Assembly: GCF_024734895.1 (NCBI RefSeq)
Contig: NZ_CP091430.1
Span: 4,482,501 to 4,546,500, forward strand
DNA: 64,000 nt
From: Paenibacillus spongiae
GTDB lineage: Bacteria; Bacillota; Bacilli; Paenibacillales; Paenibacillaceae
Direction of reading: 5' to 3'
Of the stretch, positions 36,272-44,573 are shown piece after piece. The notes beneath the pieces were generated by a model. That model was not told the DNA's origin. It saw only the letters and a list, made by a program, of their open reading frames with translations, and did not search any database. Position 1 is the first letter of the stretch; every line of letters starts with the position of its first letter. A program made the position numbers and the translations under genes.

Positions 36272-37693
36272 TTAGTTCAGTACTTCCGACTTAACGTTCC
36301 AGTCGCGAACATCGGTGAATTTGCCCATAATTGCCGCAGCTGCAGCCATCTCCGGCGATACGAGATGCGTACGCCCGCCGCGGCCTTGACGGCCTTCGAA
36401 GTTACGGTTGGATGTCGATGCGCAGCGCTGTCCCGGCTGGAGAACATCCGGATTCATTGCGAGGCACATGGAGCAGCCTGCATCCCGCCATTCAAAACCA
36501 GCATCGATGAAAATCTTGTCAAGCCCTTCCTTCTCGGCTTGAATTTTGACGCGGCCGGAGCCTGGTACGACGATTGCCGTTACGCCTTCGCTGACTTTAT
36601 AGCCTTTCGCGATTTCGGATGCTGCGCGCAGGTCTTCGATCCGGCCATTCGTACAGGAACCGATGAAGACATAATCGACCGGAATTTCATTCATTGGCGT
36701 TCCTGGCTTCAGGTCCATATATTCCAGAGCCTTCTCGGCTGCTTTGCGTTCGTTCTCTGTCGCCATGTCGGCAGGATTAGGGACCTTCGACGTAATGTCG
36801 GTTCCCATGCCCGGGCTCGTTCCCCAGGTAACTTGCGGGATGAGGGAATCCACATCGAACTCGACCACGGTATCGTAAGATGCGCCTTCGTCTGTCGTCA
36901 ATTGTTCCCAAGCCGCTACCGCACTGTCATACGCTTCGTCTTGAGGAGCGTATTCGCGTCCGCGGAGATATTCGAATGTCGTTTGGTCAGGCGCGATCAA
37001 GCCTGCGCGAGCGCCGCCTTCGATCGACATGTTGCATACGGTCATGCGCTCTTCCATCGATAGCGAAGTGATCGCTTCGCCGGTATATTCAATGACATAG
37101 CCTGTCGCGAAATCTGTGCCGTATTTGGCGATAACGCCAAGAATCAAGTCCTTCGCCGTTACACCCGGCTTGCGGCTTCCGATAAATTTGACTTCCATCG
37201 TCTTTGGCTTTGCTTGCTGCAGACATTGAGTGGCCATAACATGCTCCACTTCACTGGTGCCGATTCCGAAAGCCAGCGCTCCGAAAGCGCCGTGCGTGGA
37301 CGTATGGCTGTCGCCGCACACGATGGTTTTGCCCGGGTGGGTCAAACCAAGCTCAGGACCCATAACGTGGACAACGCCCTGGTCGATGCTGTCCAGATCG
37401 AACAGCGTAACGCCGAAATCTTTACAGTTCTGAGTAAGCGTATCGATCTGCTGCTTCGAAATCGGATCTGTAATATTGTAACGGTCTTTCGTAGGAACGT
37501 TGTGATCCATTGTGGCGAACGTCAATTCCGGACGGCGGACCTTGCGGCCGGTCATGCGGAGTCCTTCGAAAGCTTGCGGGGACGTTACTTCGTGAACCAA
37601 GTGCAAATCGATATACAGAATGCTCGGTTTCCCGGCTTCCGAATGAATGACGTGGTTGTCCCAGATTTTCTCAAACATCGTTTTTTTCGTCAT
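36272..37693 (-). CDS. leuC: 3-isopropylmalate dehydratase large subunit
   Basis: A 473-residue aconitase-family subunit with a 4Fe-4S cluster. Visible motifs are [16 protein letters not shown], the cluster cysteines in GSCTNGR and [10 protein letters not shown], and [10 protein letters not shown]. The frame runs 12 codons upstream, but GAGGTG eight bases before the ATG at 37693 fixes the start. It forms the enzyme with LeuD. A divergent LysR regulator and a palindrome centred near -65 of the predicted promoter suggest activation by that protein rather than a T-box. Confidence 0.96.
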   Translation of the reverse strand: MTKKTMFEKIWDNHVIHSEAGKPSILYIDLHLVHEVTSPQAFEGLRMTGRKVRRPELTFATMDHNVPTKDRYNITDPISKQQIDTLTQNCKDFGVTLFDLDSIDQGVVHVMGPELGLTHPGKTIVCGDSHTSTHGAFGALAFGIGTSEVEHVMATQCLQQAKPKTMEVKFIGSRKPGVTAKDLILGVIAKYGTDFATGYVIEYTGEAITSLSMEERMTVCNMSIEGGARAGLIAPDQTTFEYLRGREYAPQDEAYDSAVAAWEQLTTDEGASYDTVVEFDVDSLIPQVTWGTSPGMGTDITSKVPNPADMATENERKAAEKALEYMDLKPGTPMNEIPVDYVFIGSCTNGRIEDLRAASEIAKGYKVSEGVTAIVVPGSGRVKIQAEKEGLDKIFIDAGFEWRDAGCSMCLAMNPDVLQPGQRCASTSNRNFEGRQGRGGRTHLVSPEMAAAAAIMGKFTDVRDWNVKSEVLN

Positions 37694-37744
37694 TATAATC
37701 ACCTCATAATTTCTTTGATACCTGCTCATAAAATCGTTAATGAC

Positions 37745-37810
37745 ATCATAGCATTTCTTTCTTCATTGTTCTAAGATATAATTTCTATAACAGCGATAGG
37801 TATTACCTAT
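37745..37810 (-). promoter_or_regulatory. leuC promoter and LysR binding site
   Basis: Minus-strand -10 TATGAT (37750-37745) and -35 TTAGAA (37774-37769) with an 18-base spacer. A perfect palindrome ATAGGTATTACCTAT (37796-37810, T-N11-A type) is centred at 37803, about 65 bases upstream of the inferred start near 37738. That is the usual distance for a LysR recognition site. Confidence 0.6.
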
Positions 37811-37856
37811 GATACAGGAATACCCTGCTCTACTTATACATGAAGGAGCCGTAATC

Positions 37857-38759
37857 ATGGAATTTCGTCAATTGCAATATGTCATCCAAATCGCGCAGGA
37901 GAAAAACTTTTCGCGGGCGGCGGAGAAGCTGCATATCGCGCAGCCCTCCCTAAGTCAGCAGCTGTCCAAGCTGGAGAAAGAAATCGGCGTGCTGCTGTTC
38001 CGTCGAACGACGAATTCGGTGGAACTGACGCACGCCGGTGCCGTGTTTGTAAACAAGGCTCAGCATATTCTGGACAGCGTGGAGCAGCTGAAGCAGGAGC
38101 TGGACGACCTTGCCCATATGCGCAAAGGAAAGCTTGTCGTCGGCAGTCTGCCCATGACCGGCTCCCATGTGCTTCCGCTGGTGCTGCCCATCTTCGCGAA
38201 GCAATACCCGGAGATTGAAGTCATGCTCGTCGAGGATACCTCTTCCCGGCTTGAGCAGCTGACAGCCAGCGGACAGACCGATTTAAGCTTGCTTTCCTTG
38301 CCTCTGGCCGATCCTTCGCTATCATGGGAGCCTATAATAGAAGAGGAGATTTGTCTGGCAGTCCCGCCCGGGCATCCGCTTGCGGCAAGCAGCATTCCGG
38401 TTGCGCTCTCCGACTTGTCCAGCGAGCCGTTCATCGTCTTGAAGAAAGGACAAGGCTTCCGGCAAATCGCCTTCGAGCTTTGCAGCAAAGGCGGCTTCGA
38501 GCCGCGGATCGTCTTCGAGAGCGGGAATATCGAAACGGTGCAGTCGCTCGTCGCGGCAGGCATGGGAATCGCCTTCGTTCCGAAGATGATCGCCCGGGCC
38601 AAGAGGAGCGAATTTATGCCGGTTTATCTCCCCTTAGCCGCCCCTGTACCTTCACGGACGCTGGTCATTGCAAGCCGCAAGGGCCGCTATCTGTCGAAAG
38701 CGGCGGAAGCCTTCATAACGACCATGAAGACGACGTTAGAAAGTCATTACGATTCATAA
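37857..38759 (+). CDS. LysR-family transcriptional regulator
   Basis: A 300-residue regulator. The N-terminal winged HTH (residues 1-60: MEFRQLQYVIQIAQEKNFSR, AAEKLHIAQPSLSQQLSKLE) precedes the substrate-binding-like effector domain (about 90-290). AAGGAG lies eight bases before the ATG. Divergent from leuCD; the 15-bp palindrome between them is its likely site. It probably activates leuCD in response to a leucine-pathway metabolite such as 2-isopropylmalate, but this is inferred from position. Its 3' end overlaps the convergent amidohydrolase gene by 13 bases. Confidence 0.9.
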   Translation: MEFRQLQYVIQIAQEKNFSRAAEKLHIAQPSLSQQLSKLEKEIGVLLFRRTTNSVELTHAGAVFVNKAQHILDSVEQLKQELDDLAHMRKGKLVVGSLPMTGSHVLPLVLPIFAKQYPEIEVMLVEDTSSRLEQLTASGQTDLSLLSLPLADPSLSWEPIIEEEICLAVPPGHPLAASSIPVALSDLSSEPFIVLKKGQGFRQIAFELCSKGGFEPRIVFESGNIETVQSLVAAGMGIAFVPKMIARAKRSEFMPVYLPLAAPVPSRTLVIASRKGRYLSKAAEAFITTMKTTLESHYDS

Positions 38760-39550
38760 AGCGCAGGTCTGCGATCCTCGAATACCGGTATTTTGCGGCG
38801 AACCTGGTCGACTAGCGACATATCGATTTCGGCGCGGAGGATGGTCTCCTCCTCGCCCGCTTCGGCAATGATCTCTCCCCAAGGATCGATGACCATGGAA
38901 TGGCCGAAGAAGGTGCTCGTTCCGCTCGTTCCGCACCGGTTGCAAGCAATGACGAACATCTGATTCTCGATCGCTCTGGCTAAGAGCAGCGTCCGCCAAT
39001 GGTGCAGCCTTGGATTGGGCCATTGGGCCGGGACGAACAGCGCCTTGGTTCCGGACAAAGCCAGCTTCCGTGCCAGCTCCGGGAAGCGGATGTCGTAGCA
39101 GATCATCATCCCCGCATCCGTATCGCCTGCTGTGAACCGGCCGATCTTGTCCCCCGCCTGCAGATGCTTCTCTTCATCCATGAGCCGGAACAGATGAATT
39201 TTGGAATAATCGGCCTGTACATTCCCCTTATCGTCAAAAACATAAATCGTATTATAAACGCCATCCTGCCGGCCTTCCGCAATCGACCCTCCGATGATCT
39301 GGACGCCATGCTTGCGGCTGAATGCCGATAGCAGCGCTTTGGTCCGTTCGCCGTTCGTGTCGGCCAAATCACCGATCTGCTCGAGCGCATAACCTGTATT
39401 CCACATTTCCGGAAACATGATGAGATCCGGCTTGTCCTCTGTATTTACCGCCTCTTCCAGCATTTCTGTTAAACGGCGGAAATTCTCATCTGGATTGCCG
39501 GCCTCCACGTGCATTTGCAGCAGTGCCAGCCGCGTCGTCTGGGTTGTCAT
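38747..39550 (-). CDS. mtnU: Carbon-nitrogen hydrolase, omega-amidase-like (MtnU family)
   Basis: A 267-residue nitrilase-superfamily enzyme with the catalytic Glu-Lys-Cys triad: FPEMWNTG (Glu), KIHLF (Lys) and MICYDIRFPE (Cys). Omega-amidases of this group hydrolyse alpha-ketoglutaramate, the product left when a glutamine transaminase such as MtnE makes methionine. Bacillus carries mtnU (ykrU) next to other salvage genes. GGAGG lies ten bases before the ATG at 39550. Convergent with and overlapping the LysR gene. Nearby mtnE supports the salvage role; a general nitrilase role remains possible. Confidence 0.82.
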   Translation of the reverse strand: MTTQTTRLALLQMHVEAGNPDENFRRLTEMLEEAVNTEDKPDLIMFPEMWNTGYALEQIGDLADTNGERTKALLSAFSRKHGVQIIGGSIAEGRQDGVYNTIYVFDDKGNVQADYSKIHLFRLMDEEKHLQAGDKIGRFTAGDTDAGMMICYDIRFPELARKLALSGTKALFVPAQWPNPRLHHWRTLLLARAIENQMFVIACNRCGTSGTSTFFGHSMVIDPWGEIIAEAGEEETILRAEIDMSLVDQVRRKIPVFEDRRPALYES

Positions 39551-39675
39551 ATCAATACCGCCTCCTTCAAGTGCCATAGATCTTGCTTTTACCTAATGAT
39601 ACCTTCTCATGGTTCGCTGTCAAGATGGGCATCGTAACGTCAGAACCATCACTAATGAAGTGGAGGAGAATAACG

Positions 39676-40125
39676 ATGCGACTTGCAACAATCAAATTGG
39701 CAGCCGTTCTTATGCTTGCCTTCTGTTTTCTGTTTCCCTATGCCTCGGCTGCGCATGCCGACAATGAAGGCGCCGAGGCGCTTCGGCCCGTTCAAGCTTT
39801 TGATATCGTTGCCGGAAAAGTGGTGAAGTCCATTCCGAATAACGCCGAATTTCAGAGCATCGCGGATTCCTGGATCGCTTCGGTAACCGGTCTTTCGCCG
39901 CAGGTAAAAGCCGATGACAAGTGCGGATATGTGTTCCGGCTCCCTCTCGCCCAGCCTAAGACCATCCAGGCCGGAGCTGCAACCATACGCACTTCGGATC
40001 TGTTCCTATTCTACTGCCCGAAGCATCCACAGCTGCTCCTTGTATTCGATGAAAACCGCAAGCCTTATTTGCTCCAATTCAAAGCGGACATCAAACCGTT
40101 CTTGAAACTGATGGAGATCAACTAA
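39676..40125 (+). CDS. Secreted 149-residue protein, function unknown
   Basis: Starts at ATG with GGAGGAG eight bases upstream. The signal peptide (about 1-27, hydrophobic LAAVLMLAFCFLFPYASA) ends near AHA. The mature part is about 122 residues, with two cysteines (DDKCGYVFRLP and FYCPKHPQ) that may pair, and a beta-strand-rich centre. No family recognised. The frame extends upstream to 39583 but without a ribosome site. It sits between mtnU and mtnE, on the same strand as mtnE, with 135 bases between them. Confidence 0.75.
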   Translation: MRLATIKLAAVLMLAFCFLFPYASAAHADNEGAEALRPVQAFDIVAGKVVKSIPNNAEFQSIADSWIASVTGLSPQVKADDKCGYVFRLPLAQPKTIQAGAATIRTSDLFLFYCPKHPQLLLVFDENRKPYLLQFKADIKPFLKLMEIN

Positions 40126-40168
40126 AAAGGCTTCTTTCGTTCTCTTCGCTCCATGCAATTCCGAGCGC

Positions 40169-40197
40169 TCGACAGGGGTTTGGAATCATGCTACATT
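40169..40197 (+). promoter_or_regulatory. Probable promoter of mtnE
   Basis: TCGACA (40169-40174), a 17-base spacer and TACATT (40192-40197). The roughly 135 bases before mtnE contain no S-box (SAM riboswitch) core that I can recognise. Confidence 0.5.
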
Positions 40198-40260
40198 AGG
40201 AATACGATTTTTCCATAATGAGCGCATAACCAGTCAGACGAAGAAAGTGGAGTGAAGAGA

Positions 40261-41457
40261 ATGAACCGGACAGAGCACGTTCATGTTCCTATACAACCGG
40301 CAGACCGGATGACCGGTCTGCCGACGCAATTTTTTTCCAAGCTTGTACGCAGAGCGAACGAACAGGCGGCCAAAGGACGCGATGTCATCAATCTGGGGCA
40401 AGGCAATCCCGACCGTCCTACCCCTTCCCATATTGTAAGCGCCCTTCAAGAAGCGGTGGAGAATCCGCTCTATCACCGATACCCGCCTTTCAGCGGATAC
40501 CCTTTCCTCAAGGAAGCGGTCGTCAACCGCTACAAGGAGGATTACGGCGTCGAGCTTGATCCCGAGAAAGAAGTGGCCATCCTCTTCGGAGGCAAAACCG
40601 GCCTCATCGAAATTAGCCAATGCTTGCTTAACCCTGGCGATGTCTGTTTAGTCCCTGATCCCGGCTACCCGGATTATTGGTCGGGCGTTGCGCTTGCCGG
40701 AGGCCGGATGGAATATATGCCGCTGACGGCCAATAATGCGTTTCTGCCCGATTATGAAGCCATTCCACCCGAGCTTGCCGATAAAGCTAAGCTCATGTTC
40801 ATCAATTATCCGAACAATCCGACCGGCGCCGTAGCGAATGCGGATTTTTACGCGAAAACCGTTGAATTTGCCAGTAAGCATGGCATAGCTGTCGCAAGCG
40901 ATTTTGCCTATGGCGCCATCGGATTCGACGGCCAGCAGCCGATCAGCTTCTTGCAGACGCCTGGCGCGAAGGAAGTCGGCGTCGAGTTCTATACCCTGTC
41001 CAAAACCTACAATATGGCTGGCTGGCGAGTCGGTTTTGCGCTCGGAAATCCCGATATAGTCGGACTCATCAACTTAATTCAGGACCACTATTACTGCAGC
41101 TTGTTCGGCGGGATACAAGCCGCCGCCGCAGAAGCGTTGAACGGACCTCAATCCTGTGTGACCGAGCTGCAGGACATGTATCAATTCCGTCTAGATGCCG
41201 TGTTCAATGCGATGGAACGCGTTGGCTGGAAGGCGAACAAGCCGGGCGGATCTTTCTTTTGCTGGCTTCCCGTGCCGAGTGGCCACACTTCCGCTTCCTT
41301 CGCAGACCTCGTGCTTGAGCAAGCCGATGTCGTCGTTGCGCCCGGCATTGGTTTCGGCGAGCATGGCGAAGGCTATGTACGGCTGGGGCTCCTCGCACCG
41401 GAAGCAAGGCTGGAAGAAGCCATTCTGCGTATCGGCCGGCTCGGATTGTTCGGTTAG
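40261..41457 (+). CDS. mtnE: Class I aminotransferase of methionine salvage
   Basis: A 398-residue PLP enzyme converting 2-keto-4-methylthiobutyrate to methionine, probably with glutamine as amino donor. The N-terminal block ADRMTGLPTQFFSKLV and GGKTGLIEIS match MtnE (YkrV). The PLP-binding lysine is in TLSKTYNMAGWRVGF, and YPNNPTG and DFAYGAIGF are typical of fold-type I. GGAG lies eight bases before the ATG at 40261; an upstream GTG is in frame. It lies next to mtnU, the omega-amidase that would remove its co-product. The proB T-box follows, so transcription is separate. Confidence 0.9.
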   Translation: MNRTEHVHVPIQPADRMTGLPTQFFSKLVRRANEQAAKGRDVINLGQGNPDRPTPSHIVSALQEAVENPLYHRYPPFSGYPFLKEAVVNRYKEDYGVELDPEKEVAILFGGKTGLIEISQCLLNPGDVCLVPDPGYPDYWSGVALAGGRMEYMPLTANNAFLPDYEAIPPELADKAKLMFINYPNNPTGAVANADFYAKTVEFASKHGIAVASDFAYGAIGFDGQQPISFLQTPGAKEVGVEFYTLSKTYNMAGWRVGFALGNPDIVGLINLIQDHYYCSLFGGIQAAAAEALNGPQSCVTELQDMYQFRLDAVFNAMERVGWKANKPGGSFFCWLPVPSGHTSASFADLVLEQADVVVAPGIGFGEHGEGYVRLGLLAPEARLEEAILRIGRLGLFG

Positions 41458-41488
41458 CGGCTTAAGACGCAATAAGCGTCCCGGACGC

Positions 41489-41518
41489 TTTACACATATC
41501 GATTGAACATGATATGCT
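41489..41518 (+). promoter_or_regulatory. Promoter of the pro-mtn operon
   Basis: TTTACA (41489-41494), an 18-base spacer and TATGCT (41513-41518), ahead of the T-box leader. Small hairpins GACGC/GCGTC and AGCGTC/GACGCT (41468-41488) just upstream are a weak terminator for mtnE. Confidence 0.5.
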
Positions 41519-41540
41519 ATCAATTAATTGAACAACAAAC

Positions 41541-41788
41541 GTTATGATGGGGCCAAGTAAGCAAGCCGAAGACACGCGCAGAGAGTAAATTCATTAGCTG
41601 GGAGAATTTACCGTGTATCTTGCCGAACACCCACCCCTGAACGGCCGGTGACGAACCGGACAGTGCCTGCTGTTATCAGGCTGTGAAGCGGGATGGCCCA
41701 TGTCAGACATGACGGCTGTCAACAAAGGTGGTACCGCGGAAGTCATACTTTCGTCCTTTATATTATTTATAAAGGGCGGGAGTTTTTT
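41541..41788 (+). promoter_or_regulatory. T-box riboswitch, probably tRNA-Pro specific
   Basis: Canonical T-box AAAGGTGGTACCGCGG (41724-41739), followed by terminator arms CCTTTATA (41755-41762) and TATAAAGG (41768-41775), extending outward, and seven T. Stem I shows ATGATGGGG then AGTA at its 5' side and AGAGAG further on, and GAA-CA-CCC-A at the 3' side of the specifier loop. The putative specifier CCC (Pro) is at 41630-41632 with an A after it, flanked by GGGG/CCCC and GCAAG/CTTGC helices. A CCGGT/ACCGG hairpin follows. It controls proBAC and possibly mtnWXB. The tRNA assignment rests on proB and this codon reading. Confidence 0.88.
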
Positions 41789-41837
41789 TATTTTCCGACC
41801 TGGATTCGCGGTAACCTAGGGAAAGGGAACAAAGTCG

Positions 41838-42953
41838 ATGACGGAACGTATTGTAGTCAAAATCGGCAGCAGCTCGCTAACCTCGGACGAAGGCGGTCTC
41901 AATCGCGACCGGATTTCCTTCTTTGCAAACGAACTGGCTGCCCTTCAGGAAAGAGGCTATCAGGTGCTGCTCGTTACTTCAGGCGCTGTAGCAGCCGGGT
42001 TTCGGCGCATCGGATACGAATCAAGGCCGAAGCTTGTACACCAAAAGCAGGCTGCCGCCGCAGTTGGGCAAGCGCTGCTCATGCAAGCCTATCAAGAAGC
42101 ATTCGAGGCTTATGGAGGCACCGGGAACGGAGTCGCTCAAATTCTGCTGACCCGAACCGACTTTTCGAACCAGCGCCGTATTAAGAATGCGAGATTGACG
42201 ATTGAAGAGCTGCTTCGCCAGCGTACCGTTCCGATTATTAATGAGAACGACACTGTCGCGACGGATGAGCTGCATATGAAATTCGGCGATAACGACACGC
42301 TGTCGGCATTGGTCGCGAATTTAGTCCAGGCCAAGCACCTTATTATTCTGACAGACACCGACGGATTGTATACCGAGGATCCCCGGAAAAATCCGGCCGC
42401 CGTAAGGATCGACCGCGTCGCTCAGATTTCCGAGGATATTATGAAAATTGCCGGGGGTGCCGGCTCCTCTGTCGGAACAGGCGGAATGCGTTCCAAGATC
42501 GAAGCAGCTCGGATCGCGATGCGAGGCGGGGTACCGGCTTTCATCGGCCGCGTGACGGAGCCAGGTGATCTGCGGCTGGCCGTTGACGGGTACGGCAGAG
42601 GCACTTATTTCGATACTAGTCTTCATACACTCACCATGAAGAAGCAATGGGTAGGCTTCCACTCACAGCCCATGGGCCGGATCATCGTCGATGACGGTGC
42701 GCAGAAGGCTCTGCTCCAAGGCGGCAGCAGCCTGCTGCCTGTCGGCATTCGGGCTATTGAGGGCGATTTCCACAGCGGCGATGTCGTTGAAGTAACCAAT
42801 ACGAGCGAGCAAACGATCGGCCGCGGCGTCGTCAACTATGATGCTTGGCAGATCAAAGCCGTAGCGGGTCTAAGCACCGATGAAGTGAGGCGCCGCTTCG
42901 AAGTGAGCCGTATCGAGGTCATCCATCGTGACGATTGGGTCACGCTTTCCTAG
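41838..42953 (+). CDS. proB: Glutamate 5-kinase
   Basis: A 371-residue kinase, first step of proline synthesis (glutamate to glutamyl-5-phosphate). Amino-acid kinase fold (about 1-255): VVKIGSSSLTS, LLVTSGAVAAG, FGDNDTLSALVAN and TDTDGLY. A C-terminal PUA domain (about 275-360) is present. It is first in the operon after the T-box leader. Classical ProB is inhibited by proline at this enzyme, so both feedback and tRNA control are likely. The stop is followed by the tandem repeat and then proA. Confidence 0.95.
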   Translation: MTERIVVKIGSSSLTSDEGGLNRDRISFFANELAALQERGYQVLLVTSGAVAAGFRRIGYESRPKLVHQKQAAAAVGQALLMQAYQEAFEAYGGTGNGVAQILLTRTDFSNQRRIKNARLTIEELLRQRTVPIINENDTVATDELHMKFGDNDTLSALVANLVQAKHLIILTDTDGLYTEDPRKNPAAVRIDRVAQISEDIMKIAGGAGSSVGTGGMRSKIEAARIAMRGGVPAFIGRVTEPGDLRLAVDGYGRGTYFDTSLHTLTMKKQWVGFHSQPMGRIIVDDGAQKALLQGGSSLLPVGIRAIEGDFHSGDVVEVTNTSEQTIGRGVVNYDAWQIKAVAGLSTDEVRRRFEVSRIEVIHRDDWVTLS

Positions 42954-42973
42954 AACTCGAAGCGATGAGCACT

Positions 42974-43243
42974 CACAAAACGAAGCCTTTGCTTCCGATG
43001 CCAGTTTTGCTCGTATCGCCCCTCGAAGCAATTGTTTATCACAAAACTAAGCTTATGCTTTCGATGCCAGTTTTGCTCGTTATCGCTTCCTTGAAGCGAT
43101 TTTTAATCACAAAAACTAAGCTTATGCTTTCGATGCCAGTTTTGCTCGTTATCGCTTCCTTGAAGCGATTTTTAATCACAAAAACTAAGCTTATGCTTTC
43201 GATGCCAGTTTTGCTCGTTATCGCTTCCTTGAAGCGAAGGGCT
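42974..43243 (+). repeat. Four tandem 66-69 bp repeats between proB and proA
   Basis: Units begin CACAAAACT at 42974, 43040, 43108 and 43177, with a truncated fifth at 43244. Copies 2-4 are nearly identical and the first is degenerate. Each unit can fold as CAAAACT/AGTTTTG and as ATCGCTTC-CTT-GAAGCGAT. In copies 2 and 3 the second stem is followed by TTTTTAAT, as in a weak terminator. The 69-bp length allows an open frame through copies, but there is no ribosome site. It fills nearly all the 316-base gap before proA. Confidence 0.92.
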
Positions 43244-43269
43244 CACAAAACTTTAAGGAGGAATCAACC

Positions 43270-44517
43270 ATGAGCGAAGTGAGAACGAAGGCCACGCTCG
43301 CTAAGAGCGCCGCTGCAGCCATGAACCGTTTGACGACCGAACAGAAAAATCACGCGCTAGGCGTTATGGCGGATGCGCTCCAGAAAGAACAAGCTGCTAT
43401 TATTGATGCCAATTCGGCAGATATTATGAATGGACGAGAGAAAGGCACAAGTGAATCCCTATTGGACCGGCTGACGCTTAACGAAAGCCGAATTGCCGGA
43501 ATCGCGGAAGGTTTGCGTCAAATCATCGCTCTCCCCGATCCGGTTGGACTATTGTTGGAATCCTTCGAGCGTCCGAACGGATTGAAGGTGGAGAAAATAT
43601 CCGTTCCGCTCGGCGTGATCGGGATGATCTACGAAGCCAGACCGAACGTCACAGTCGATGCTGCCGGCCTTTGTCTCAAGACCGGCAACACCGTTGTGCT
43701 GCGCGGCGGATCGGCAGCGCTGGAGACCAACCGCAAAATCGTGGAGGTTCTCCGCAGCGCTCTTCAAACTACCGACGTCCCGGCTGATGCGCTGCAAATG
43801 ATCGAGGATGCTGACCGTTCCTCTGTAGACGAAATGTTGAAGCTCAATGGCCTATTGGATGTTGTCATTCCGCGCGGCGGCGCGTCGCTCATTCGCAACG
43901 TGGTGGACAATGCCACTGTTCCTGTCATCGAAACAGGTGCCGGAATATGCCACACGTTCATCGACGAGAGCGCGGATTACGATATGGCTTCGGATATCGC
44001 ATTCAATGCCAAGGTACAGCGCCCTTCCGTCTGCAACGCAATGGAGACGCTGCTCGTTCACGAATCCTTCGCCAAGAAGCATCTGCATGAATTGGCGGAT
44101 CGTTTCTTGAAGTCGGATGTCCAGCTTCACGGCTGCCCACGAACGATGGAAATCGTACCGGAAGCGCTCCTCGCATCCGACGCCGATTATGCAACGGAGT
44201 ACAATGACTATATTCTCAATATTCGCGTCGTTCATGATCTGGATGAAGCGCTGTCGCATATTGCTCAGTTCGGCACGATGCACTCCGAATGTATCGTGAC
44301 AGCGAATCAGGAGAATGCCGTTCGCTTTCTTCAGGAAGTCGATGCCGCTGCGGTATACCATAACGCCTCTACCCGGTTCACAGACGGCTTTGAGTTCGGC
44401 TTCGGAGCCGAGATCGGCATCAGCACGCAGAAGCTGCACGCACGCGGTCCGATGGGCCTGCCTGCCCTTACCTCGACGAAATACCGTATCTACGGAGCGG
44501 GTCAAATTCGCGGGTAA
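43270..44517 (+). CDS. proA: Gamma-glutamyl phosphate reductase
   Basis: A 415-residue NADPH-dependent enzyme, second step of proline synthesis. Aldehyde-dehydrogenase fold with YEARPNVTVDAAGLCLKTGN and catalytic Cys in QRPSVCNAMETLL. C-terminal GEIGIST-like GAEIGISTQKLHARGPMGL. AAGGAGG lies eight bases before the ATG, so translation starts independently of proB across the repeat. The upstream terminator-like hairpins could lower its expression relative to proB. Confidence 0.95.
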   Translation: MSEVRTKATLAKSAAAAMNRLTTEQKNHALGVMADALQKEQAAIIDANSADIMNGREKGTSESLLDRLTLNESRIAGIAEGLRQIIALPDPVGLLLESFERPNGLKVEKISVPLGVIGMIYEARPNVTVDAAGLCLKTGNTVVLRGGSAALETNRKIVEVLRSALQTTDVPADALQMIEDADRSSVDEMLKLNGLLDVVIPRGGASLIRNVVDNATVPVIETGAGICHTFIDESADYDMASDIAFNAKVQRPSVCNAMETLLVHESFAKKHLHELADRFLKSDVQLHGCPRTMEIVPEALLASDADYATEYNDYILNIRVVHDLDEALSHIAQFGTMHSECIVTANQENAVRFLQEVDAAAVYHNASTRFTDGFEFGFGAEIGISTQKLHARGPMGLPALTSTKYRIYGAGQIRG

Positions 44518-44573
44518 CCGGGTTTCAACTTATTCTCAATCGCTTCCCATTACATGTTCACGAGGTGTATGCA

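Noticed and set aside
40126-40260. SAM (S-box) riboswitch before mtnE
   Set aside because: No conserved S-box core or terminator arrangement is visible; the region looks like a plain promoter.
42974-43243. CRISPR array
   Set aside because: Units are contiguous with no unique spacers, no cas genes are present, and the unit is hairpin-rich and within an operon.
42935-43273. A 112-codon open frame through the proB-proA repeat
   Set aside because: It starts at a TTG inside proB, has no ribosome site, and its repetitive translation simply reflects the 69-bp unit being a multiple of three.
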